The notes under the pieces: model-generated
Told to the model about the DNA's origin: nothing
Database searches by the model: none
The model's input: the letters and a program-made list of their open reading frames with translations, nothing else
Program-made: the position numbers and the translations under genes
Part shown: positions 11,548 through 22,789 of the stretch, piece after piece
Numbering within the stretch: position 1 is the first letter of the stretch
Layout: each line of letters begins with the position of its first letter
Source of the DNA: Vermamoeba vermiformis
Lineage: Eukaryota > Tubulinea > Echinamoebida
NCBI GenBank assembly: GCA_045837725.1
Contig: JBEWZL010000013.1
Span: forward strand, 62,001-126,000
Reading direction: 5' to 3'
Length of the DNA stretch: 64,000 bases

Positions 11548-11636
11548 ACTGTAAAGCAGAGCTATTGGTGAATGACAGTTAATATGGAAAAGGACTCGTA
11601 CGCCTCCTATTAACTCGATTATCTGGTCATTACAGC
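11548..11636 (+). promoter_or_regulatory. SECIS element (type II-like)
   Basis: Starts 56 bases after the GPx stop. The core shows ATGA at 11572-11575 and CGAT at 11616-11619, giving the non-Watson-Crick quartet. Between them a perfect 8-bp helix forms, AGTTAATA (11577-11584) with TATTAACT (11608-11615), followed by GG/CC, unpaired A residues at the apical side and a mini-helix AGG/CCT. The A residues lie 11-12 bases after ATGA, the expected spacing. An outer helix can form between CTGTAA near 11549 and TTACAG near 11630. It would recruit SBP2 and EFSec to recode the TGA. Confidence 0.82.
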
Positions 11637-11906
11637 CACCCACTATCGAAATTGCAAGGGAGAAAGTGGATGCTGTGAACGGACCTAATTCAATAGCAAA
11701 TGTCTTTCATTGTCGTCTTTTTGCGTGCAAAAGGTGTCTTCAAGCCTATTGTGTAATAAATAAATGATTATTGTTTATAGAATTTCGACTGAAGAGCTGA
11801 GACCTCGCGTGAATTCACAAAAAAATGCAAATCTAGTTCTTGCCAACAAAATTCCTTTCTGATTACAGTGAAAGCAACAATAGATCATAATTGAAAGTAA
11901 ATAACG

Positions 11907-12924
11907 ATGTTCACTCGTGCATTGCAAGTTGCGTCAAGTAAGGCGACATCTAGCTTAGTCAGAAAGGAGAGCCTTGTTACCTTGCAAAAACGAGCAAATT
12001 CTAGCGATGCATTTCAAGATGAGACGCACGATGACAATGGCTATTATGAAGAACCACCCCGCCAAGCTCGAGGTCAGATTTGCAAATATTTTTCTGTCTT
12101 CGAAAAATTTCTATGGCTTCAAATGCTGTACTTTAAGTGATAATATATTGTCATCGTAATTGTAGAAGGCTTATTTGAATTTTTAGAACGAGGCAGCGGG
12201 TTCCACGCCATCTACAGACCAAACAAAGAAATAAGCAAAGGAGCAGCGTTTCAATTCCTCTTCACGCCCTCAAAGAAATCTGTATTCATCACAGCAGCGA
12301 AGCAAAAGGTAAATAGGCTTACGCTTGTTGCTCGATCACGAATTACTGAACAAATGATCCGTCGCAGGGAGAAAAACTGCCACCCCGCACGAAAGGCGAA
12401 CAATTCGACTACAAGAATAAGATCGTCGTTAAGGTTGGTGTATCCGAAATGCCAGCTTTCTTGAAGGTCGGTACGCAAGTTTTCTGAACCAAACTGATCC
12501 GGGATGCAGGTGTTGCGTATGAGAGCTAAAGAGATGGACTTGCTTCATACTACCGAAAGGGCTACTCAAACTATCAAATTAAAAGCCGGCGAGAGGAATA
12601 CTTTCTTAATCAGCGTAAGTACAAGCACGTGGACTTAACGGCAATACTAACTGAGAATTACTTCAGTTGTCACGCAAGGAAGGTAATGGGTCGACTTATA
12701 ATGCCAAGGCCAACGCCAAGCCAGACCCTAGCGGTCCTCCAACTTTCGATGATATTCCGTTTGAAGAGGAGACGAAGGGAGCTCCAAAGACTGACGCGAA
12801 AGGTGCGGCAGCGGCCCCAGCGAAAGGACCAATGAGCATTGGCATGTACATAGACGAGAATGAAGCCATTGCTTTGGACGTATTCTTCACCGAAGCAATG
12901 AAGAAAAGCATGGGCTTTGAGTGA
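11907..12924 (+). CDS. Mitochondrially targeted protein, possible nucleic-acid-binding fold
   Basis: Five exons (11907-12072, 12166-12308, 12368-12466, 12510-12614, 12667-12924) encode 256 residues. The first 40 residues are rich in Arg, Ser and Ala and lack acids (MFTRALQVASSKATSSLVRK), a typical mitochondrial presequence. The body has alternating strands (GSGFHAIYRPNKEISKGAAF, KIVVKVGVSEMPAFLKVL, TIKLKAGERNTFLISL) and a low-complexity Ala/Pro/Lys linker (KGAAAAPAKGP) before an acidic helix. The strand pattern recalls Whirly/MRP-type mitochondrial ssDNA/RNA-binding proteins, but no signature residue proves it. Two introns use GTCAGA or GTCGGT donors, less usual than their neighbours. Confidence 0.78.
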
Positions 12925-13222
12925 GATGACGCGGATGTGATCCGGATCAGGAAGGCTTTGTAGAGTAAAATTTGACTTGTTTAATACCCCTTTGCGGTAA
13001 TTCCGACCGTCGCTACGCTCAGAGGACGAACTAGCGTTAACACAAACCTGATTGGTTCAAAAAATTATTAATTTTATTTGTTGTTTGACCAATCGTGGAG
13101 AAGATAACAGTTACGCGGAATGTTTTTGCCCGCCCTGGAAATTCTAAAAGGAGGAAGGAATTTTTGGTCACTATTCATTTATATTTGTAAATAGCACCAA
13201 AACTACGGTTTATTTTATTAGT

Positions 13223-16200
13223 ATGGGCAAGACGAAAAAGGTTCGAAACCGTAACGCCGGCCCGTCACCGATCGGTTTACCTTCAACGCTTACCACTAAT
13301 AATAATAACCAAAATCCTCAACTTACATTAAACGAATTAAAGGATGGTCATTCAATTCCAATTACAAACAAGGTGAGTTAATTTAATTTTATTCGTTTTG
13401 ACTGAAATCCGCCGAGCAACGCTTGGCAGATCATCGAAATATACCTTGCACGTGTCATTATCAAATATTAATTATTATCAAACAATTATAGCTCGATAGC
13501 GACATTTCTGATGACAGAGAAATTGCGTGTTGTAGCTTGGCGAATATGGTAGTCGAAGACAGCTCCGTAATTAAAATAATTATAGAAAAAGGCATGTATA
13601 GCATATTACAGCGATATATTATCTCAGGCAAATTGTTAATTCAAAATGATTTTTAGGCATTTTACCGAAAGTCATTCAAAAGATCTGCGATCCCGACCAC
13701 CATGTTTGTATAGCGGCCACTGGGTGTATAAGGTAATTATTATATATTCTACGTCCAAATTTTCGAGAAAAAGATTCGTACACTCTTATTGGACCATTTT
13801 TCCGTTGTCTACCGATCGCGCGGTTAAACTTAGCAAATTTTCAAAAAATTGCTTATTAATCTCTATTATTGCAGGAATATTAGCATTGTTGGTGGCCCCG
13901 ATATTTGTAAATTGCTTGTTGATAACGACTGTTTAATGCCGGTGACAAACGCCTTGCTAAAGGTACGGTGATCCAACAATAATTTAATTTTGCGAAAATT
14001 ACAGGAACTACAATATGGCGAAGATAAATATATAGAATAACGATGCTAATTCTCGAGATTAAGAATTTTCAAATGTTGTTTTATTCGGACCTTTGGATCC
14101 GGAGACATTTCCAAGTCTGAATCTCCGATTATGCTACTGTTACATTTACTAGATATTGATATATTTCGAACGAATAGGAGGGCGGCATTCCTGATAAACA
14201 GAAGAATGAAAAATATTTAATTCAACTCATCTCTGTGCTGTGGAATCTATGGTACGACCAACGCTACGAATTACCGCAATTCACTGAATTAAATATCTAA
14301 CGATATATTTTTTTAGTGAAAACGTGGATCACGCGACTGAGATTGTCACCAATACCCGAGTCTTGCCCAATTTAGTCAACCTTTTACGCCCAAATATTTA
14401 TAACACCGAATTAATGTTAAATACAGGCAAGTACATTGCACAGACCTCAATTTTTCGCAAAGATTCTTTAGCTAATTCTTTTGTTCTAAAAATAGCTCAA
14501 CTTATCAACGTAATCACCGACGCCAATGATGCGATCAAATCCCAATTCACCGAAGACGCCGTCAATTTAATGAAAGCCACCATGGCTAACGGCAAAAACC
14601 CGAACTTATTGCGCGTGTTGTGTGCGAGCATTTTGTTCAATTTATCCCCCAGCGAACAAGTCCCGTCTTTGTTGAAGATGACTTTGCCCATCATCAACAT
14701 CTGCCTCGATTTTGAACCCCAGACAGCCGTCATTCAGACCATCCAACCCCACTTAAAGAGCTTGGTAAGTTACTACAAAATTTTCATCGAAATCGCCAGG
14801 TCTGCAACTCTTCGGGTCGCGTGGTCGCACAATTTCGCGTACCCAAGATTTGACGAACTTTTGGCCTTGGTGCGGCCTTTGAAAAGTTTGGCTTTCATGT
14901 GGCCTTCGAAAAGAGCACGAACTGACTTGTTTTATGTCGCAGCAAGTACAAGACGCGACGTTAGAACGACCATCCCGCGAAGTTCAAGTGCTGATCCACA
15001 CGCAAAAGAACGAAATTGACGCGCTCACGGTGTCCATGGAGATCTTGACCAATGTGTGCACGGACTCGGGTGACGAGACCTTAGGCGAGTTTATCGAATT
15101 GGATGACAATTACGATGAAAACGGCATGAATGCTGATGTCAACATGTCATCCAGTGGATCCATCAACCCTGAAATCCCCAACTTAATCATGAGTAGTGGT
15201 GTTTGCAACAAAGTAAGTCCGCGTTGTTATTCCGCTTCGGAGTTTTCCCGAGTTGCTAATAATCGTTGTAGGTCATCATGAAATCAGCGCCATTGTCGAA
15301 AGATTTGGAACGCCTGTTGTTATCTGCTCCGAGCTTGGAACCAATTTTGACGTCATATTTGCTGACACAGAGTCGCGCATTGAATTGCTTGAACAATATT
15401 ATGCTTATCTTTGACTCTCAGGGTACGTTACCAACCATCTTTTCGCGGATGTCGGATCTAAAAATTTGACACGTGACAAAGAGCGCATAAGATACAATTA
15501 GTTTATATAGCATATACTAACATTCTTAGGATTAGTTCTGGGTGATATGTCGCCGGTGTGGAACACTATGGGTCAATTATGCGCTCATATTCTGAACATG
15601 CGCACCACGCTCAGGCAACCGATCCCGCAAACTTTAGCGAGCAACAATAACCTGTTTGGTGTGCCTCAAGACCAACAGTCGCAACAACAACCGCCTGTAG
15701 TAAAGAGCGAAGAAGAGAAAATTCTGGAGCGTGCCAAGAAGTTGATTCACATCGAGGACTTGGACGATAATTTGCGCGACGTCACTGCTATTATGTGGAC
15801 TGTCTTGCGCAAAAACAAAGAGAAGCCGCACTTCGTAAGTGATTGTATCACGTTATATATACTCAGTAGTTGCTGTCTCTTGAAAATTTGGTTCGAAAGA
15901 GACACATCCGAAACTTTCTGGATCCGACTTGGATTCAAACCAGGATTCAGTTACCTCGATTTTTATTAATATAGGTTATTAATATACATGTTATTAATAT
16001 CAATTTATAGACGCCGGCCTTAGATCAAGTGGAAAGTGTATATAATTTGGCTAGAATGACTGAGCTCAACGAAGAAACACGAGCAAACGCCATTGGCATG
16101 TTAGGAGCGTTGGGAACGATGCCGCAATATTCGTCTATTATTAAGAATCTCGGCATGTTGTTCCTTGACACCCTGAACGAGCGACCATTGAGCGGATGGA

Positions 16201-16554
16201 TCGTGGCTGAAAGTTTGAACTCGATCTTTGACGTCTTTGCGGACTTATACAACGACGTTGTTGCCGAGCTACAAATCTTACAACGATTGCAACAGTTCTT
16301 GCCCGTACTTAAGAACATGGTAAGTCATCAATACAAATTTTTATTTTGGATCGACAAAATTCTGAAAATGCTCTTTTTTTTTTGAAAAACTCTCATTTAT
16401 TATTAAAAGCAATACGCGGTTGAGTATATATTAACGTATTTATTATTAGATACAACAGAGTAAGAAGACTATGGATCGTTTACTGTTGGACAGGTTAGAC
16501 GAGGCCAAAGTCAACTTGCCTCGATTTTTGAGTTATAAACGTAAACAAATGTAA
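13223..16554 (+). CDS. SYO1/HEATR3-like ribosomal-protein import chaperone
   Basis: Symportin-type ARM/HEAT adaptor that in yeast escorts uL18 and uL5 into the nucleus with Kap104. Eleven exons sum to 692 codons. It begins MGKTKKVRNRNAGPSPIG, the basic start typical of this family, followed by ARM-like repeats (DDREIACCSLANMVVEDS, LPKVIQKICDPDHHVCIAA), a central acidic loop (CTDSGDETLGEFIELDDNYD) and a C-terminal helix ending RFLSYKRKQM. Exon 2 (13492-13591) joins exon 3 (13657) in phase only through a GC donor (GCATGT). A Gln-rich insert (QDQQSQQQPPV) sits in the C-terminal third. Single-copy housekeeping gene, no frameshift. Confidence 0.85.
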
Positions 16555-16708
16555 ACAATAAATTACGGAGCCTCTACTCACGGACTTTAACTGAACAAGC
16601 TGGATCGCGAAAGTGGATTTGCTTAGTAGTACACGAGCATAGTTAGCCAAATTGCCATGAAAATTTAATTTCTCTTTTGGTGCGACAAACAACAATTCAG
16701 ATGCTAGT

Positions 16709-19102
16709 CTACTTTATTACAAGAGTGTTTGAACAATTAATACACCAATCTAATCCAAGCAAACTGAAGTGAAGTACAACAGCACTTGAGATTTGGAACA
16801 CAACAGGTGTTGAAGAAGAAGGGACTTTAACAGGATTTGAGCTCTCAGGACTTGTGTTTGACTGTGGAGATTGATTTGTTGGCTCTGCTGTTGGCGTTTC
16901 TGCAACAGGAAGTGCAACAGGAACCTCTGGAGTGGCAGTTGGAGTGTCTGCTGGTGCTGTTACAGGGGAAGCTGTTGGAGTAGTGTGAGGAGCTGTTGGG
17001 CTAGATACAGGTGCAGCAACAGGAGAAGTCACAGGTGATGCTGAGGGAGATACTGGACCTGCTTGTGGAGCGACAGGGATAGCTACAGGGACAGCCACAG
17101 GTGCAGCAGCTACACACAGAACAGTCAGTCACTATTCAACCAAATTTGGACTTTATCTTACCACACACATTGCTGGCACAATTATTGCTGCTGCAATCTG
17201 AATTATCAATACAAGATTTGCCAATGTCACATCTGGTGGTGCATGCTGCTCCACCACAATCAACATCTGTTTCATCTTGGTTCATAATGTTGTCATTGCA
17301 AGTAACTGAATAGAAATTAGTATTTGGATTGTTACCATCAAATTGTACATACCACAGGTTCCAGCTTCACAGACCCCTTCAGAACAATCAGAGTCAAGAC
17401 TGCAGTGCTTGCCAGCAGTACATCTGGTGACACATGTTGTACCACCACAGTCAACATCAGTTTCATCTTGGTTCTTGAACGAGTCTAGACAAGTAGGAGT
17501 GGCTTCAAAACAGATTAATATTGATTCTAGTCAATTAATGCAAACTTACCACACTTGGTAGTGGTTGGATTGCAAAACAATGATGTACAATCGGAGCCAC
17601 TCAGACATAGCTTATTGTCACTGCATGTCTGGCAAATTTGGCCACCACAATCAATATCTGTCTCATCTTGATTCTTGATACCATCAAGACAGCTAACATC
17701 TGCAAAGGAGTCAGTTGAAGTTCAATTCAACGGATGGAATACACTTACTACATGTTCCACCAGTACATCTTTTGCTGGAGCAATCTGCATTGACAACACA
17801 CTTCTTGCCAAAACCACAACCAGAGCATATTGAGCCACCACAGTCAATATCACTTTCATCTTGATTTTTTGCTAAGTCGCTGCAGGTTTGAGTTTCTAAT
17901 GATGAAAGTTAATTGATTTGCAAACCGAAAAGAACTTGATTACTTACTGCAAATCTTGTTCGAGTTACAAAAGCCACTGTTGCAGTCTCCATTAACCAAA
18001 CATTTCTTGTCGTCTGTGCATTTGCTGCACTTGGTGCCACCACAGTCAACGTCAGTTTCATCCTGATTAACCAATTTATCAGTGCAAGATGGTTTTGGCG
18101 AGAGACTAAGAAAGTAGATTTGATCTTGACTGGGCTGAGTGATTGTAGCTTGATTCGTCAACGTTGTGCCATCGTCAACAAATCTTTGAACGAAGAAGTT
18201 ATTGCTAGAGTCATAATATGCCACAAAGACGTAAGTCTTTCCTCCAACATCCATAGCGAGTATCGATCGAGGCAGGTTCGTCAATACGCTAGGAGTCCAA
18301 GTCCAAACAACTGTTGCCGTTGTTCCGGCAGCGTTCAAAGTGTATCTGCTAATAGGACGTTGGACAAAAACAACGTAAAGAGTGTTTTGATTGTGAACGT
18401 AAAAGGCAGCAACGTTTGTCAAAATACTAGTCATTGTCATCGTACCGGAAGTAACGATCGGATCACCACCATAAAATGAGCCTAGTGCGTCAGCCAAAAA
18501 TAACTTAGTCCCAACCTTTTGAGTAGACAAAATTTGCGATAAGCCAGTCACAATTGAATTTCCAGAAACGCTAACTGCAGTAGAGCCACGTGTCGTGTAC
18601 GCAATACCAGATCCGTAGTTCATCCAAACGTCTTGACCTTCCACGATGCAATCGCGCGCGCCACTAGATTTGAATGAAGTAATATCAACTTTTTCACCGT
18701 TAGCGTTCAATGTATAGCAGACTTGACTATTTGAAATGATTTCAAAAGCCATCGCAGCCAAAGTCGTACTTTTAGAGTCCAAACGAATCTTATGTTCTCC
18801 ACTGGCAGCCATATAGCCTCTTCAAGAATAATCGATGTAAGTTCGATGAAGATTGTACAATTTTTAAAAAATTAATTTAAAAAAGATTCGCATCCGATTT
18901 AGGGAGATAATTGGTGAACAAATACGTACGATGGGAGAGCTATTTTTTGAAGCACCGTGCCATTAATATCGAACTCTTCAACAGCCAACGAATTCAGCTG
19001 CGTTTCCCACTGATAAGTGACGAATGAATTAGATGAAAATGTAGCAGCGAACGAACGCTGCAAGCGAAGAAAAATGATGGTAATAAACACTGATGTATTC
19101 AT
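16709..19102 (-). CDS. Secreted surface protein with five DxDCGG Cys-rich modules
   Basis: Seven exons sum to 679 codons. Exon 1 (19102-18930) supplies a signal peptide (MNTSVFITIIFLRL). Exon 2 (18819-17948) is a long beta-rich ectodomain that looks propeller-like (NTLYVVFVQRPISRYTL) and ends with the first Cys module. Four more modules each occupy one exon (17895-17749, 17699-17550, 17502-17353, 17305-17162), every one flanked by phase-1 introns and sharing NQDETDVDCGG followed by spaced Cys pairs. The last exon encodes a long Pro/Thr/Ala stalk (TPTASPVTAPADTPTATP) and a hydrophobic end, suggesting wall- or GPI-type surface display, though the tail after the hydrophobic segment is long for a GPI signal. 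Probably adhesion or recognition; ligand unknown. Confidence 0.85.
17162..18096 (-). repeat. Five tandem Cys-rich module units, four as single exons
   Basis: Each unit is about 48-50 residues with a shared core of NQDET, D[VI]DCGG and about eight cysteines. Four are exact exon units of 144-150 nt bounded by phase-1 introns, so they can be added or lost without breaking the frame. Confidence 0.85.
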
Positions 19103-20101
19103 TTCTGGTGTTCTGCACGATTAAAAGTAAGTTCTTACCAAAAACCAAATCTTTAACGGTTCGTTGTAGTTTTTCAAATAAATCGGCTATAAAGCCGTTC
19201 TCAAATTTTCACTAAGTTACTGAACGACAAGTGTTAATAGATGCCGATTTTGCAAAATATAAGTGAAAAACTATCGTACCGTGTCCTGTGAGAGTAAGAC
19301 TATTTATAGCTTCGTTGGTCTTTTTTGTTTTCGTTATCGATAAATAGTCCAAACGGTTTTCCATCATTGCTCGCTACCTAGAGTAAGCCACGGGCCACTC
19401 TATTGTTACGTTATCATATTTCTTCATGTCGCGCTTAATTTTGCCTTCAGGCCGATTTTTTTCATGTTCATTTGATGTACAGCACGTATTGAGTATTAAA
19501 TGATTGGTGCTTATATTAGTATTGCATGGCTACTATAATATTGATTGACGAAAACGATAATAATTTACAAGCCGTAAATGGTTAGTTACAAGGCAGGAAA
19601 GAAGCGAGAAAATTTAATTAAAAAGGTGAATAGATATTAAATTACAACGTAATAATTCGATCGGAAATTATTCTTGGCATCCATACACATAGCGTCATGA
19701 TTTTTGTAGATTTTTTATTATTTGAAATATAATTATAATTTAATTTATTATTGCTAATGTAAAATTGACGATAATAATTGCCTTATCGATGAAATATTTT
19801 GCGCTGTCCGTCCGAGCTTGTTGCATTAATTTTTCTTCATCAGCGGAGCTGATTAAATGGTATTGGCTGCGAACGATCTGCAGAACTTACACTACGAGAG
19901 GTTCTGCTATTATTGCTACTTCATCAACATTTGTTGTTGTTGTTGCTTGCGAGTTAGAAAAGATTTGAACGAAAGAACCCAAGGAAAGACAGACGCAAAA
20001 CCGATGAAGTTTCCTTTTATAGAAAATTCTGTACCTTGGCTAACACGTGTTGATTTATAATTTCATCCCACTACGCAACAACAAGCACAACACATCAAAA
20101 A
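19103..20101. other. Divergent intergenic region, about 1 kb
   Basis: Lies between two divergent genes and should hold both promoters. It is AT-rich up to about 19850, then enters a segment (19855-20010) repeated near 35.5 kb. A short open frame there (19857-20060) has a run of five Cys from a GTT/GCT microsatellite and is better read as repeat than gene. Confidence 0.6.
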
Positions 20102-20350
20102 ATGTCTGACGACGGAAATATTGGAGACTACTGGCGAGATGTTAAGCAATATCGTCGCGACAACGGCATCTCCTCCAGTGGCAACAAGTAACGCTCTAAA
20201 AATGTCTATTTGACTCAAATTAAATTAGTATACATATTCCGCACTTTTTCAGGTGTTTACATTTGTTTTCAAAGCGGATTCGGAACTGCGGAAAAAGATC
20301 TGAAGATTCTCTAGGAACTCAGACGCTCGTATTAACGTTATCTTAATCAT
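19855..20350 (+). repeat. Dispersed repeat, copy 1 (split around the RHBD gene's first exon)
   Basis: Segments 19855-20005 and about 20275-20345 match, in the same order, the reverse complement of 35562-35300. Shared stretches include CTGCAGAACTTACACTAC, TTGTTGTTGTTGCTTGCGAG and GATTCTCTAGGAACTCAGAC. In this copy the two halves are separated by exon 1 of the following gene. Confidence 0.7.
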
Positions 20351-20570
20351 TAGGTACTATGCTGTCGCTGAAGGAAAAAACCCTGGCATTTACTCCTCTT
20401 GGGACCAAGCCTCCCAGCAAGTGACCGGATACAGTGGCGCCAAGCACCATGGATTCAGGTAATTTTGCTCCCATAGTAAGATAATAGTTCGTAGTAATTA
20501 CAAAATTAGATCTGCTGGCGAAGCTAAGGCATACATGCAAGGCGCTGGCAAAGCTCCCGAATTTAAATAA
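20102..20570 (+). CDS. Stand-alone RNase H1-type hybrid-binding domain protein
   Basis: Three exons (20102-20187, 20354-20458, 20510-20570) encode 83 residues. After a short charged start (MSDDGNIGDYWRDVKQYRRD) comes KYYAVAEGKNPGIYSSWDQA, then QQVTGYSGAKHHGF and GEAKAYM, the N-terminal RNA:DNA-hybrid-binding fold of eukaryotic RNase H1 (Pfam 01693). There is no RNase H catalytic domain, so it would bind duplex RNA or RNA:DNA hybrids without cutting. Intron 1 contains part of a dispersed repeat. Possible roles are R-loop or double-stranded RNA binding; this is inference. Confidence 0.85.
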
Positions 20571-20761
20571 GATCTCGAATTTAGGCGGCTTTTTTTTCTT
20601 GCTTAGGTCATTAAGTTGGCTTACCTGGTTTTTTTCTTGCCGTTTATTATTAATTATAATTATTATAACAATAAATAAACATAATTTAATTTCGGAGCCA
20701 ACAAACTTCCGGAAAATTCATGGAGGCAAATCCGGTCATTTTGAAAGTACCTTATCCTTTC

Positions 20762-22700
20762 CTAATTTCGTTTATTTGTCAATACAATATCGAGCGGACC
20801 AACTAAGCTGCCAACGTAGCTTATCACGTGCCTCCAGATCTCGTCCGGCAAAACTTTGTACTGACTTCTGAACAAGTTATGCAGCATTATTATCGCATCT
20901 AGCCTATATTGTCTATTTCTTCTTAAATAGCGCTCGAATAATCTGTAAAACGCGAAATGAGTCTTCAAATGGACAATTGAATAATTCGTCGAGAAAACAT
21001 CCGCAACCAAATCTGGGCTCAGTGTCAACACAACCGGGTTTGCTTGATATACTGATCGTTTAGGTGCCAATAAATCTATACTAGTCAACGATTCGTTATG
21101 CTTCAGGCTAGGAAGTAGCTCTGCGAGTTCGTTCTCGGTCAAATTTCTTGCCTGGAAAACCAACTCTCTTAACGTTGTGTTATTTTCGATGAGTTGTTGT
21201 GATCATACCAATAGTAATAGCTTCTATATACAATCGAGAAGATGTTCGGACTTCAACTGATTCTGACAAATCTATACTCGTCAATGTTTTGTTCGTAATT
21301 AATGCGTCAATGACTTGAGACCAATAAGTTGACATTGTTCGTCGTAAATTCAACTTTGTTAATGACTTATTGTTGGCTATAATATCTGCAATATCTTTTA
21401 AAGCATCTTCGCCAAAGTGCGAGTATGAAATGTCAAGTGTCAAAAGTGTCGTGTTGGATTTCATCACGTTTGCGAGCTTTTTCAGAGAAATATTCGCTTG
21501 GGTGCTCCAGCCATTCAGTGCTATGCCTCTCAGTGGTTTGTTCATTTGTAGTGAGTCCGCCAGACTATCAATGTCAGCTTGATCCGCTTGCTCGACAAAT
21601 GTCTTAATTGAATGGTTAACGTAACTTGTGCGTTTTGTTTGAATTTTTCCTAGTTGCAGGTATTTCAGCGTGTAATTGTTCATTAGAAAATTTGCAAGCA
21701 CGGATCTGGTGATGGGTGACGGAGAGTACCTTACAATCGTTAATGATTCGCAAGAGCTTTGTTGTATTGCCGATAAAAATTCTTCGAAATGTTGCTGATT
21801 TCTGAATAAATATGAATCAGTAATGACCTGCTTGATGGATTTCGCCTGTTTTAACGCGAGGCAAAATTCTGTCAAATAGTGCAGTTCCGTGATAGGCCGT
21901 ATTTCAATCGTCTTTAATGTACTTGACGATGCCAGAAAATAGTATAGTGACTTCCAAGCGCTTTCATCCAACTGGGATTTGTTAATGCGAAGAGTTTTCA
22001 AGGATGTGCTTGCCGACAATTTTTGAAAGAAATTATCTGTTGCAGCCGCATTAGAAATTGATAAGTGTTGAATTGTCGAATTATCTGCTAGTAGAGTAGA
22101 TAGTTGTAGCATGGTAAGATTGTTTAAACATCGTTTAAATTTTAAAGATCTTAATGACGAAAGTTTTGATAGAATCTTGTGCAGATCTGGATTATAAAAT
22201 TTAGGATATCCACGCAAATTAATCTCTAATGACTGTAATTTATCGCAATATTCTAATGCATTGATCAATTCTCGCTCAGCAAGTGATCTGTCAGTATCGT
22301 TGTAAAATATTAGCTGTATAATCTTCATATGACGAACTATTCGTTTGAAAATAGCGGATACGTGCTCTAATTCTTCTTGATATCGTATTGAAACTGTTAA
22401 ATAGTCAACCATAACTTTCGGGCCATAGCTGCTGATCTTGGTGGCTGAAAAACTATCTAATTTAAATTCTTCTACGTATCCATAATAATTTTCTAAATTT
22501 TTAGGAGCTATCTCCACGAATTTTGCGGTTTGATTGGTGAGTTCTGATTGCATCTGGAACGAAATTTGTCGCAAGTTAAACTTCAGCCTGTATTCGAACA
22601 CAATTTTGTAGGTAAGATTAAAGTATTGAATGATCGTGCGCTGTTGTGCCCTTGCAAAAAAACAAACTATTGCGAAAAAATTCTTGTCATACCGCAACAA
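20762..22700 (-). CDS. Leucine-rich repeat protein with C-terminal F-box-like motif (one +1 shift)
   Basis: About 640 residues with no convincing intron. Ribonuclease-inhibitor-type LRRs repeat through the protein (NTTLLTLDISYSHFGEDALK, NKSLTKLNLRRTMSTYWSQV, NKTLTSIDLSESV). Near the C-terminus is KVLPDEIWRHVISYVGSL, which fits an F-box core but sits at the opposite end from usual. Frame 1 ends soon after IEAITIGM; the LRR continues in the +1 frame (ENNTTLRELVFQARNLTE), so one base is surplus near 21200-21206. The start at 22700 gives a hydrophobic leader; a later ATG near 22553 (MQSELTNQTAKFVEI) is an alternative. Likely a ubiquitin-ligase or scaffold protein. Confidence 0.72.
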
Positions 22701-22789
22701 GCAAGTCGCTTATAATACCTAAATCTATCTAGATACTTGAATTTCTAATTCGCTTTACTAAAATACAAACTGTACACTAAATACTGAAA

